A DNA stretch of 64,000 bases from Halostagnicola sp. A56 (GTDB lineage: Archaea > Halobacteriota > Halobacteria > Halobacteriales > Natrialbaceae): NCBI RefSeq assembly GCF_000691505.1, contig NZ_JMIP02000020.1, positions 186,001-250,000 on the forward strand, given 5' to 3'. The notes under the pieces were generated by a model. That model was given only the letters and a program-made list of their open reading frames with translations. It ran no database searches and was not told the DNA's origin. Made by a program: the position numbers and the translations under genes. Of the stretch, positions 51,964 through 60,312 are shown piece after piece (position 1 is the stretch's first letter; each line of letters opens with the position of its first letter).

Positions 51964-52628
51964 GAGTGATCGTGTTCGGTGATCGATCGGTCGTCGACGT
52001 CGACCGTCAACAGGAGTTTTTCGTCATGCGATTCGAGCGCAGTGTCGTCCTCGTTTACCGTCAGCGTCCGTTCGTAGATGCGGATGGATTCGAACTCCCC
52101 GTACTCCTCGAGGGTCGAAGCGGTCCACTGTTCGTCGTCGACGTACCGCGGCGGGTCGATCAGGTCCGTCGGCGGTGGATACGATCCGGATTCGATGTCA
52201 GATCGATACTCCTTGGCATTTGAGAGATAGAACGCCGCGGTTTCCATCCGCTCCTGATCGGAGTAGTCGTCGACCATGCGCCAGGCGACCGTCGAGGAGC
52301 GGCTGTCGGTCGTCGGTGGCGTCGCACGGTAGTCGTAGAACAGTTCGTTTTCGTCTTCATCGACGACGACGAACTCGTAGGCGGTGTTTTGTTCCTCGCT
52401 GGGGTGTGAGAATTTGTGCATTTCGACGATCGGTATGAGCGTCGATCCGAGCACGGTTACCGCGACGAGGACGAGAATAAATCCTCCAACCCAGGCCTTC
52501 CTCGCAAGTTCTCGATTCGGCAGTATTTCTCGATCCGAAAGCGCGAGCAGGACGAGCGTACCGAGGAGGAACCCGACGAAGAACACGGGGAAGATTATGT
52601 TCCGAAAGTCCGAGAGCAACTCTAACAT
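51960..52628 (-). CDS. Membrane protein partner of the HTTM/DCC protein
   Basis: This encodes 222 residues from ATG 52628 (MLELLSDFRNIIFPVFFVGF); 52652 would add eight. It has two membrane helices (about 12-35 and 50-72) and a C-terminal extracellular domain of about 145 residues with charged strands (ENELFYDYRATPPTTDSRSS). Its stop overlaps the start of the HTTM/DCC gene, so the two are co-translated. No family is recognised. Confidence 0.7.
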   Translation of the reverse strand: MLELLSDFRNIIFPVFFVGFLLGTLVLLALSDREILPNRELARKAWVGGFILVLVAVTVLGSTLIPIVEMHKFSHPSEEQNTAYEFVVVDEDENELFYDYRATPPTTDSRSSTVAWRMVDDYSDQERMETAAFYLSNAKEYRSDIESGSYPPPTDLIDPPRYVDDEQWTASTLEEYGEFESIRIYERTLTVNEDDTALESHDEKLLLTVDVDDRSITEHDHS

Positions 52629-52771
52629 TGGTCTATCTCTATTGTTAATCAATCCGAAATGTCCGTATAGTAGTTCCGTACGTTTATTACGTTCATTGAA
52701 CTGAATAATTCACCTAGCAGGTAATTAAAACGGTTTCAGTCTTCGATAAACTGGTGAAATAGTCCACCGAT

Positions 52772-53591
52772 CGGCGCTCAGCGCCTGCGAGACGCGGCGT
52801 TCAAGGTCGGCTTTCACATGATGCCCGGCCAGCCGGGAATGAGCAGAGAGATGTGTCTCGAGGACTTCCGGCGCATCTTCGAGCAGGAACAGTGGAAGCC
52901 CGACTACCTGAAGATCTATCCGACGTTGATCGTCCGCGGGACGGCGACCTACGACTGGTGGCACAGAGGCGAGTACGATCCCTTAGACAACGAGGAAGCC
53001 GCGGAACTCGTCGCCGAAATCAAGGACATGATCCCGCGCTATACGCGACTCCAGCGGGTCCAGCGTGACATTCCGGCGGACTACATCGACGCCGGCGTCT
53101 GGAAGTCGAACCTCCGACAGCTCGCGCGCAAGCGCATGGACGAACACGGCTGGGAGTGTGACTGTATCCGCTGTCGCGAGGCGGGAATGAACGACGCCGA
53201 ACCCGATCGCGTCGAACTCGACGTGATGAGCTACGAGGCGAGCGGCGGGACCGAACACTTCATCAGCTTCGAGGACTTCGAACAGGACCTTCTGATCGGC
53301 TTCTGCCGGCTTCGATTCCCGAACGACCCGGTCAGGGATGAACTCGAGAACGCGGCGCTAATCAGGGAATTGCACGTCTACGGCTCTGAAGTCACGATGG
53401 GCGAAGACGGCGAGACGGACCAACACCAGCACCGCGGCTACGGCCGCAAATTGATGAACCAAGCAGAATCGCTTGCCGCCGACGCCGGCTTCGACAAAGT
53501 GAGCGTCATCTCCGGGATCGGCGCTCGAGAGTACTACCGGAACAAACTCGGCTACCATCAAGACGGCCCGTACGTGAGCAAACGGCTCTAA
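52772..53591 (+). pseudogene. elp3: C-terminal half of Elp3 (tRNA-modifying radical SAM/acetyltransferase)
   Basis: Similarity begins with QRLRDAAFKVGFHMMPGQPG and runs to the normal end. It contains the back of the radical-SAM barrel, YPTLIVRGTATYDWW, the zinc-like ECDCIRCREAG and the GNAT domain with QHQHRGYGRKLMNQAESLAA. Elp3 normally has about 550 residues; the N-terminal ~280 with the CxxxCxxC iron-sulfur motif are missing. Upstream sequence (52629-52770) is AT-rich and unrelated. An ATG at 52818 could give 257 residues, but not an active enzyme. A complete copy must be looked for elsewhere. Confidence 0.88.
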
Positions 53592-53642
53592 CCCGCGACG
53601 ACGGATCGTCCGTTCGTTTTTGATCACTCGATTCGTCGACGA

Positions 53643-54380
53643 TTGGAGTCCGTCGAACGTCGCCGAGAACTCGGTGCTATTTCCATTTTCGCGCTCTATC
53701 CACTTGATTACGCAGATATTCCAGAACCGAAGGACAGAAATACCACTACTGGTTTCAACCGTGAACAACGAATTGTTGCCGCTGTGATGTCCGGGACAGT
53801 TCTCGCTTGGATCATCGGATCTTTTTTTGGTGTCCCTACAATTCTCCCTGCTGCAGCGGCAGTTCTCGTTCTTGCATTACCCAATATTCGTATCATCCGT
53901 GCAGATGCCGTCGCAAACGTAAGCTGGAACGTGCTCTTTCTGGTCGGAGCAATGTTTTCTTTGCTTGAGGCACTCACAAACACAGGCGTCGTGAATCTCG
54001 TCATCAACCGGGTTCTGGAGACGATCCCGCTTAATGCTCTCCCGGTGTTCGCGAGCGTTGGTATTCTTCTTCTAGTCGCAGTCGGCGTTCGTATTGTGTT
54101 CTCAACTGGGTCTGCGGCGCTGCTCGTTGTTGTTCCTTTTGCGCTTCGGATCGGGGAAGAGCTGGGTGTGAACCAACTCTACCTCTCGTTCTCACTCCTC
54201 ATCGTTATTGGTGGAACAACATTCCTACCGTTCAACACAACGTCTGCCCTACTCGCGTACGAAGAGGGGCCACTAAAACAGAGAGATATTGCACGATTCG
54301 GCGTCGTAACACTCTTTCTCTCGTTGGGTGTTATCGCCGTCGCGTGGTTGTTCTACTGGCCGTTGGTCTCAAGCGTGTAG
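53643..54380 (+). pseudogene. C-terminal half of a DASS-type anion/sodium symporter
   Basis: About 245 residues with six helices, resembling the last half of SLC13/DASS carriers. The motif GGTTFLPFNTTSALLAYEEG is the second SNT-like hairpin region. Full carriers have 450-600 residues, so the first half is missing and the frame begins near 53643 at a weak TTG. Base composition drops here compared with the elp3 fragment. It runs 28 bases into the convergent prpF gene. It may once have carried the dicarboxylate used by the adjoining operon. Confidence 0.7.
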
Positions 54381-55483
54381 AACGCCCGTCCTTCCATTAA
54401 GCGCCGCTGTGTTCGTGAAACCGTTACGCTCTCTACTTCGTCCTTATTGACGTTAGCCTTGACCGACATTTTCCCCTTTGGATGTCCAAGTACAACTCTT
54501 TCACCGTCAGGGACATCGGCCACCCGATTCGGAATCGTTCCCTTGAGCAGTGTAGCAGCTGCAGTACACGATGCGCCCGTTACAGCATACACTGGATGAA
54601 GGTACTGCATACTCATAATTCGGGCTGTGATGTCAATCTCTGATTCACTGACGTAGCCCGTGGTCGCTTCGTAGTCGGCTGGTGGTGCGACGAACGCTAC
54701 CTTCGGGAACCCAGGCGATTCAGCGGTCGCGTCCTCGGCTGAATCAACGATGTCGAGTTCCGCACACACGGTTGCACGGATCTGCTCGATCCAGTGCAGA
54801 AACTCAGGATCGTTATCAATATCCTCGGGCAACTCCGTGCCAGTTACACTGAGGCTGGATGCCTGGACGAAAACGACGGGAGTCGTGACATCCAAGACAG
54901 TCATCTCGACAGGCACTCCATCGACGTCAAGTGTCGTTACCGGTTCATCGAACGGGAATAACCCCTTTTCGGCCGTGCCCGCCGGGTCGTAGAACGTCGT
55001 TTCGACCTTAGCACCAGTTCCGGGGACGCCGTGGATCTGATGGTTACCTACGGTGGTTGCACGATCATCCACGATATCGAATGTTTGCTCAATCCGTGTC
55101 TCTGTGTTCTTATTATAGAGCGTGACCGTAGCTTCGCCGTTATAAGGAACATCAACCATGTTCTCATCCGCGGCGAACGGTCCGACGACAGTCGTCATGT
55201 TACCACAGTTTCCACCATAGTCAATGGTCGAATCACGAACGCTAACCTGACCGAACTCGTAATCAATATCGATACCGGCACGGTCACTTTCTTCGACAAT
55301 CATCAGTTTCGATGTCGTCGATGTCCCGCCGCCGAGTCCATCGATTTGACGCTCATCGGGACTCCCGAACAGCGAGAGGAGAGCTGCGTTCGTATTATCT
55401 TCTGGTAGTTCGTCGCGAGTCACGGCGACGCCCTTACTGGTTCCTCCGCGAACGAGTGCGCACTGGATAGAATTTTGATCCAT
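54353..55483 (-). CDS. prpF: PrpF-family protein (aconitate/oxalomesaconate isomerase-like)
   Basis: This 376-residue protein has the PrpF double-barrel fold related to diaminopimelate epimerase: RGGTSKGVAVTRDELPEDNT at the start with the loop around 10-30, DYGGNCGNMTTVVGPFA with catalytic-type cysteine, and YLHPVYAVTGASCTAAATLL later. Members isomerise methylaconitate, oxalomesaconate or similar tricarboxylates. It begins one base after the tctA stop, so it is translated with the tripartite transporter. The substrate is probably a tricarboxylic acid; this is inference. Confidence 0.9.
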   Translation of the reverse strand: MDQNSIQCALVRGGTSKGVAVTRDELPEDNTNAALLSLFGSPDERQIDGLGGGTSTTSKLMIVEESDRAGIDIDYEFGQVSVRDSTIDYGGNCGNMTTVVGPFAADENMVDVPYNGEATVTLYNKNTETRIEQTFDIVDDRATTVGNHQIHGVPGTGAKVETTFYDPAGTAEKGLFPFDEPVTTLDVDGVPVEMTVLDVTTPVVFVQASSLSVTGTELPEDIDNDPEFLHWIEQIRATVCAELDIVDSAEDATAESPGFPKVAFVAPPADYEATTGYVSESEIDITARIMSMQYLHPVYAVTGASCTAAATLLKGTIPNRVADVPDGERVVLGHPKGKMSVKANVNKDEVESVTVSRTQRRLMEGRAFYTLETNGQ

Positions 55484-56992
55484 CTAAACTTCTGAAGTTG
55501 TACCGAATTGTTGTTTCAGCACCGGACCAAGATATGGACCGACGACGATCACTACAGTTGCAACGACTAGCAACAGTCGAAGAGGCGTTGCGAAGAAGAT
55601 ATCTAAACTCCCGTTGCTGAGGTCAAGCGATCGAGCGAGGTTCTCCTCTGCGATGGGGCCGAGAATGAGACCCAAGAGGAACGCGACGAGGGAATAGTCG
55701 TATGACTGCATGAAATATCCAATAATCCCCAATGCGAGAACGACGAATACGTCGAAGTAATTCGAGTTGAGTGAGAACGCACCCAAAACGGATAGTACGA
55801 TGATGATGGGGATAATTACAGAGGTATTTACCGTCGTGAGATAGCCTGCCCACCGAACTACGAGGAGCCCAAGGGCGAGGATTATGAAGCTGCACGCAAC
55901 GAGTGAGACAAAGATTGAGTACGTGAGATTGATTTGCGAGCTGAAGAGAGCCGGACCAGGACGGATACCGTGGAGCATGAGCGCACCGATAAGGACGGCA
56001 GTCGTAGTGCTCCCAGGGATACCAAACGTAAGTGTCGGAATCAGAGATCCGCTTACTGTAGCATTGTTCGAAGACTCGGTGGCAACAATCCCTTCTTCGG
56101 CGCCGTTTCCAAATTTTTCAGGATTTTCGGAGGCACGTTTTGCCTCTCCGTACGCGACGAACGTCGAGACAGACCCCCCGGAACCAGGAATTGCACCGAT
56201 AAGTAGCCCCACAACTGAAGACTTGATGAGCGTAATAGGTTTCGAGAGGACAGTCCGGATACCAGATAGGACGCTCCCTCCGACGTCGATGTCCCCACCG
56301 CGAGAAATCGTTCCTCCCTGCTTGCTCAGGCGGAGCATCTCCGAGACTGCAAAAATCCCAATGAGGGCTGCAACGAAGTTGATTCCGTTGTACAGACCGA
56401 GCTGGCCGAACGTATAGCGGGATGTTGGGAGCATTGGCGCGACTCCGACAGTTGCGAGCATTACGCCGAATCCACCTGCCATCGCATCTCGTAGGAAATC
56501 TCCTTCAGAGACGACTATGATGAGCGCGAGTCCGAGGACTGCGACCAAGAAGTACTCAGGAGTCCCGAACATGAGAACGATTGTGACGAGTGCGGGAAGA
56601 ATCGCAAGAATGGCCACTCCACCGAGGAAGTCACCGATACTCGAGGAGACAGCAGAAATTGTGAGTGCATCAACGGCACGTCCCTCTCTCGCCATCGGAT
56701 AGCCCTCGAGTGTCGTCGCTGCTGCGGACGCAGAACCGGGGACGTTGAATAGAATTGCGGAGATACTTCCCCCGTACATAACACCGTTGTATGCCCCAAT
56801 GAGGAAGATAATTGCGTTAACACTCTCTAGCTGGATTGTGAACGGTATTGCAATCGCCAAAGTGAGTGCTCCGCCGACACCGGGGAGACTACCACCGATG
56901 ACGCCGATGATGACGCCGAGAGTGATGAGCGCAATGCCCGGCCATGAGAACACCATTTCGATCGCGTTGAGGACTATACTAATATCTGTCAT
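55484..56992 (-). CDS. tctA: TctA: large membrane subunit of a tripartite tricarboxylate transporter
   Basis: This is a 502-residue permease with about 11 helices. TctA landmarks: GVIGGSLPGVGGALTLAIAI, FNVPGSASAAATTLEGYPMA, GAIPGSGGSVSTFVAYGEAK and TLTFGIPGSTTTAVLIGALM. It works with TctB and a soluble TctC binding protein, which is not present in this window. Start and stop abut the neighbouring genes without gaps. Base composition is lower in GC than in core genes, in line with horizontal acquisition. Confidence 0.95.
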   Translation of the reverse strand: MTDISIVLNAIEMVFSWPGIALITLGVIIGVIGGSLPGVGGALTLAIAIPFTIQLESVNAIIFLIGAYNGVMYGGSISAILFNVPGSASAAATTLEGYPMAREGRAVDALTISAVSSSIGDFLGGVAILAILPALVTIVLMFGTPEYFLVAVLGLALIIVVSEGDFLRDAMAGGFGVMLATVGVAPMLPTSRYTFGQLGLYNGINFVAALIGIFAVSEMLRLSKQGGTISRGGDIDVGGSVLSGIRTVLSKPITLIKSSVVGLLIGAIPGSGGSVSTFVAYGEAKRASENPEKFGNGAEEGIVATESSNNATVSGSLIPTLTFGIPGSTTTAVLIGALMLHGIRPGPALFSSQINLTYSIFVSLVACSFIILALGLLVVRWAGYLTTVNTSVIIPIIIVLSVLGAFSLNSNYFDVFVVLALGIIGYFMQSYDYSLVAFLLGLILGPIAEENLARSLDLSNGSLDIFFATPLRLLLVVATVVIVVGPYLGPVLKQQFGTTSEV

Positions 56993-57514
56993 TCAGATCC
57001 CCCCCGTGACGAGGTCGAGTTTCATGAGCACGATGAAGACATAGGCGACCCCCGTTAGTGCGGCGGTGATAATCGCGGTCACCCACCACTTCTGGCCCGT
57101 GTACACGAGATATGCGAGCGCGAAGGGCGGAGTTACCCAGAACAGTCCAACGGCGAAGCCTCCGAGGATATACCCCGTAATGAGCGCACCTAGGACAAGC
57201 ATTCGGGTCCGGTTTTCTGTTTTCCCACTTTCCTCCGCTTCCGACATCGACGACTCGTCGTCACCTGAACCGCTGAGGACGACGGAGTCACCTTTGGTAA
57301 ACTCGTAAGGGATAAAGTGGTTCACGACACGGAGCGTGGCTGCAACTATGACGATCCCAGACGCAGCCTGTGGAAAGAGGCGTGCTGCCGGTGGAAAATC
57401 ATAGGCTGTAATGAACATGTAGACGGCAAGTGTTACCAGCAGCGCGGCAAACACGTGTTCGCCGCGTGCCATGTTGGTAAGGCGGTCCATGGCTGATGAT
57501 TTGGAAGTGCTCAT
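56993..57514 (-). CDS. tctB: TctB: small membrane subunit of a tripartite tricarboxylate transporter
   Basis: This encodes 173 residues with four helices: FAALLVTLAVYMFITAYDFP, a second at SGIVIVAATLRVV, then two after a charged loop (ESGKTENRTRMLVLGALITG). That is the typical TctB size. It starts two bases after the stop of an FAD-dehydrogenase relic and ends exactly where tctA begins. It completes the membrane part of the transporter. Confidence 0.92.
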   Translation of the reverse strand: MSTSKSSAMDRLTNMARGEHVFAALLVTLAVYMFITAYDFPPAARLFPQAASGIVIVAATLRVVNHFIPYEFTKGDSVVLSGSGDDESSMSEAEESGKTENRTRMLVLGALITGYILGGFAVGLFWVTPPFALAYLVYTGQKWWVTAIITAALTGVAYVFIVLMKLDLVTGGI

Positions 57515-57516
57515 TT

Positions 57517-57639
57517 TTAAATGAATTTGTTAGCTGACTCGGCCGCAGTTTTTCCGTACACGGCTGCATTCATCTGACCTGTTCCACCAGGATAGTTGTC
57601 GAAGAACAACCCACCAGTACTGTTCCCAGCCGGATAACA
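57517..57639 (-). pseudogene. C-terminal relic of an FAD-dependent dehydrogenase
   Basis: The last 40 residues read YPAGNSTGGLFFDNYPGGTG followed by QMNAAVYGKTAAESANKFI. This is the FAD-binding end of fumarate-reductase/tricarballylate-dehydrogenase flavoproteins. The remaining ~440 residues are gone, replaced by AT-rich sequence carrying a Rep-like frame. Its stop lies two bases before tctB, so the intact gene was probably the first of the operon and fits tricarballylate-type metabolism. Confidence 0.75.
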
Positions 57640-57651
57640 CGGTTGACTCAT

Positions 57652-57662
57652 TTGTACAATGG
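57652..57662 (+). repeat. Left arm of an 11-bp inverted repeat around the Rep-like frame
   Basis: TTGTACAATGG lies directly before the Rep-like open frame. Its exact reverse complement follows that frame at 58598-58608. Confidence 0.55.
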
Positions 57663-58565
57663 TTGGATAAAAAGAGAAAACAAAACATTGTACCATACAC
57701 GGACGACAACGAAAAGAAGGCACCCCGTTGGTTCAAGCCAGAGCACAATTGGTCCCACCAACAGGCACGTACGAACTTTGCCAGAGCGAAAGACTGTGAT
57801 AGGCATTTCTGGGACTCCTACGACGAGTTTACCACAGTGTTAGTAACACGTACTTCCGATGAGAGTACGGCATCACTCCTCGAGCAAACCCAGAGCCTCA
57901 CACCTCGAGCCTACTACCAATGCCGATACCGCTTACTCAAGCGACTTGCTGACGAGTATGCGGCAGTTGAGGTACGTGCTCCGAAGTATCCTACCCACCC
58001 GGAGAAAACGGTGCGCACTCACATCCATACAGGCATTTGGCTACCCGGACACCACTCTGCCGATGACTTCGACTTACTGAAGCGCAAGCATATGGATACC
58101 GTGGAGGGAGCTACGGATTGCCATATATCCGTCCAACACCACTCAACCGATACCTACCCACCCGTAGAAAACGGTATGGACGAAAGCCGTGGGGCAACGA
58201 CAGCATTACCCTACGAATTGGCCGGAGAGAATCAACCCTTGATGAACGTAGCGACAGATGCAAGCGACTTGTACGACACCCGCGCACTCGAGTGGTGTGC
58301 AACTCTCTCAGGAGGCACAGACACCACTCACGCAACTCCGGGTATGAGCTATTGGGTTGAGCTTGGTAGCTTCGGTGAGTTTGCTGAGACGGTGGCAGAG
58401 AGTCGTGAGGATTGTGACGACTTAATCACCCAACCGGATAACACGGTTGGGACAAAAACCAGTACATCACTTGATGAACCAAAGCCTACCCCTCAACCAA
58501 GCGCAACCACACGCACCAATGCTGCACTCGAGCAAGCGGTGAGTGCCTTGGCACAATTGGAGTGA
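57663..58565 (+). CDS. Rep-like protein, possible HUH endonuclease (AT-rich element)
   Basis: A 300-residue frame beginning at TTG; it is open farther upstream, so the start is uncertain. RTHIHTGIWLPGHH (about residue 117) looks like the HUH metal site of rolling-circle initiators. A helical region LTPRAYYQCRYRLLKRLADE precedes it, and TTVLVTRTS could be motif 1. No convincing YxxK tyrosine motif was found after it. Codon use is unlike the neighbours. Similar proteins occur in small haloarchaeal plasmids and viruses. The protein may be a decayed remnant. Confidence 0.5.
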   Translation: MDKKRKQNIVPYTDDNEKKAPRWFKPEHNWSHQQARTNFARAKDCDRHFWDSYDEFTTVLVTRTSDESTASLLEQTQSLTPRAYYQCRYRLLKRLADEYAAVEVRAPKYPTHPEKTVRTHIHTGIWLPGHHSADDFDLLKRKHMDTVEGATDCHISVQHHSTDTYPPVENGMDESRGATTALPYELAGENQPLMNVATDASDLYDTRALEWCATLSGGTDTTHATPGMSYWVELGSFGEFAETVAESREDCDDLITQPDNTVGTKTSTSLDEPKPTPQPSATTRTNAALEQAVSALAQLE

Positions 58566-58597
58566 CATACCTCGAGTGGCGCAAGGCCCTTGCATCA

Positions 58598-58608
58598 CCA
58601 TTGTACAA
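58598..58608 (-). repeat. Right arm of an 11-bp inverted repeat around the Rep-like frame
   Basis: CCATTGTACAA on the plus strand is the reverse complement of 57652-57662. Each arm contains the palindrome TTGTACAA. The two arms enclose the Rep-like gene with 30-odd bases to spare on the right. Confidence 0.55.
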
Positions 58609-58684
58609 CCTCACACCCTACCCCTCGAGCGAGGGGAACCACCTTCCCTCTGATTAGTTGCGCAGAGAGTAATACAAAATATTA

Positions 58685-58747
58685 CTAAGGTAACGAGAAT
58701 TCGTACTTCTTCCGGTCGGATTGCTCCTGCTCGCCCTCCTGACTCAT
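58685..58747 (-). pseudogene. prf1: N-terminal relic of peptide chain release factor aRF1
   Basis: From ATG 58747 the first 17 residues (MSQEGEQEQSDRKKYEF) match the start of haloarchaeal aRF1. The frame then leaves similarity and stops after SLP. About 400 residues are missing. Since aRF1 is essential, an intact copy must exist elsewhere. The break coincides with the edge of the AT-rich Rep-bearing segment. The upstream gap to the divergent gene at 58921 presumably still holds the prf1 promoter. Confidence 0.65.
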
Positions 58748-58920
58748 TGTCTGTCCACTAACGGATCTGCGGGTAAGTATTTGTTGACCTGCCGAGCGCG
58801 TGCACAATAGGCAGTTCAGCGCGTCTCCCGGCGGACTATCCGCCCCCGGTCCGTCGCTACTCGAGTGATTTCGGTTTCGGTATCGAAGCCGTTTTGGCTC
58901 GCGCACCCCTCGGTCCCTGC

Positions 58921-59331
58921 ATGAACGGCGATAGCGACATGACGCTGGCCTTCGAACTCGAGGCGTTAAAGGAAGTCGCCTCCCCCGAATCCGTCTTCGA
59001 GGACGCCCGGAGTTGGACCACCTACATCGGCGTCGTCTCCGAGAAACCGACCTACGTTGTGACGAACTTTACGCGGAAAAACCGCGTGCGCCAGGACTTC
59101 TTCTCCGGCCCGCGCGGCGTCGACGAGAGCCTCGAGGGCGTCAAAGACCAGTTCGACACCGACCGGTACGTCTTCATCGGAACGACCGACGACGACGAAG
59201 CCCGCGCCAACGAACTCGGCTGGGAGTACCTCGACATCGAAGACGCCGCCGAAGCTGCTGACTGGACGATGGGCTCGGAGACGACGCCCGAGGAAATCGA
59301 GCCGGACACGTCTCGAGACGACTGGCCCTGA
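58921..59331 (+). CDS. Conserved haloarchaeal hypothetical protein
   Basis: This is a 136-residue acidic soluble protein from ATG 58921; 58894 is an alternative. The core reads MTLAFELEALKEVASPESVF, then TYIGVVSEKPTYVVTNFTRK and DRYVFIGTTDDDEARANELG, mixed alpha/beta. It ends in a disordered acidic tail. It is familiar from many haloarchaea but has no known role. It is divergent from the prf1 relic. Confidence 0.75.
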   Translation: MNGDSDMTLAFELEALKEVASPESVFEDARSWTTYIGVVSEKPTYVVTNFTRKNRVRQDFFSGPRGVDESLEGVKDQFDTDRYVFIGTTDDDEARANELGWEYLDIEDAAEAADWTMGSETTPEEIEPDTSRDDWP

Positions 59332-59393
59332 CCGGCTCGAGTAATTCTATTCCCCTCGAGACCTCCGGTGTAAACTGACCGTCTCGTACTACA

Positions 59394-59618
59394 TCACACC
59401 TCGTCTTTCTCGTCTGCCTGCAGTTCGCTGACCTGCTTCTCTAATTCGTGACGCCGGTAAAACTGCTCACCCATCGCAAATCCGATTACTAACCCGAATG
59501 CGGCTCCTATCACATTGTAAATTACCCCGAATTCGGCCCCTAGCGCATTGAAAAGGAAAAATCAGATACCCATGCAAATGATTCCAGGAATGAGAATCGA
59601 ACTGGCTTTCGATGTCAT
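59394..59618 (-). pseudogene. Small membrane protein gene with an in-frame TGA
   Basis: The minus strand reads MTSKASSILIPGIICMGI, then TGA (59562-59564), then continues in frame as FFLFNALGAEFGVIYNVIGA and AFGLVIGFAMGEQFYRRHEL with a coiled end (EKQVSELQADEKDEV) before the real stop. The total is 74 codons plus stop. The TGA sits where a tryptophan (TGG) would fit the membrane helix. A nonsense mutation is the simplest explanation. The gene is AT-rich. Confidence 0.5.
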
Positions 59619-59646
59619 ATCTCAATTTTAATTGTTCACACGTTTA

Positions 59647-60156
59647 TCAATTTATACTAGTTAGGATCACTATAGTAGCGTCGTCGACCTCGATGTCGTC
59701 GTCGCTTTCGATCGTCTCGAGTTCGGCTTCGGTCGGCGATTCGAACCGCGGTTCGTTCCAATGGTCGTTCTCGATCGACATGTTTCGATCGACCGAGTCC
59801 TCGACATCGGCGCTGGATCGTTTGAACGCGTCGATCGGATACGTGTTGTCGCTAATGTACTCGGCTGCGAACTCGTCGAACTGGTCGGCTTCGTCGTCAC
59901 CCGCCAGGACGAACCGATGCTCGACCGTCCACTCGGAATCGCCCGATTCGGTGATATTGAGGCGGAACGTCTGTTTCGGATCCGCCGTGTCGATCGAAAC
60001 GTCCGAATCTTGAGAGATAGTCGAGATATCGTACTGGGGGCCGTCGGAGGTCGTCCCTGTCGGTGAATCGACTGTCGGGGCGGCGGCCACCGTTCCGAGC
60101 GTCGACGCGGTGAGGAGGGCGACGAGGGCAAGCGTGAGGGCGGGCGATAACCGCAT
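59647..60156 (-). CDS. Truncated secreted-domain protein
   Basis: This encodes 169 residues from ATG 60156 with a Sec-type signal (LSPALTLALVALLTASTLGT) and one extracellular beta domain (QTFRLNITESGDSEWTVEHR). Haloarchaeal proteins with this ectodomain usually continue into a membrane helix and a DNA-binding domain. Here the frame ends abruptly (ATIVILTSIN) against AT-rich sequence. It is therefore probably a cut gene whose product would be secreted rather than anchored. Confidence 0.6.
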   Translation of the reverse strand: MRLSPALTLALVALLTASTLGTVAAAPTVDSPTGTTSDGPQYDISTISQDSDVSIDTADPKQTFRLNITESGDSEWTVEHRFVLAGDDEADQFDEFAAEYISDNTYPIDAFKRSSADVEDSVDRNMSIENDHWNEPRFESPTEAELETIESDDDIEVDDATIVILTSIN

Positions 60157-60312
60157 ACGTACAAGCGGTGGTTTCCCAGAGGAAAAAACACTTTCCATAG
60201 GGAAATAGATCATTACTTCCACCGTCGTGTGGGTATTCTGATGGTGGTTTGCCCGTCCGCCCGACGAGGGGTGTCGACCAATTTTTGTATCAGCGGTTTC
60301 TACTGTCGTTCA

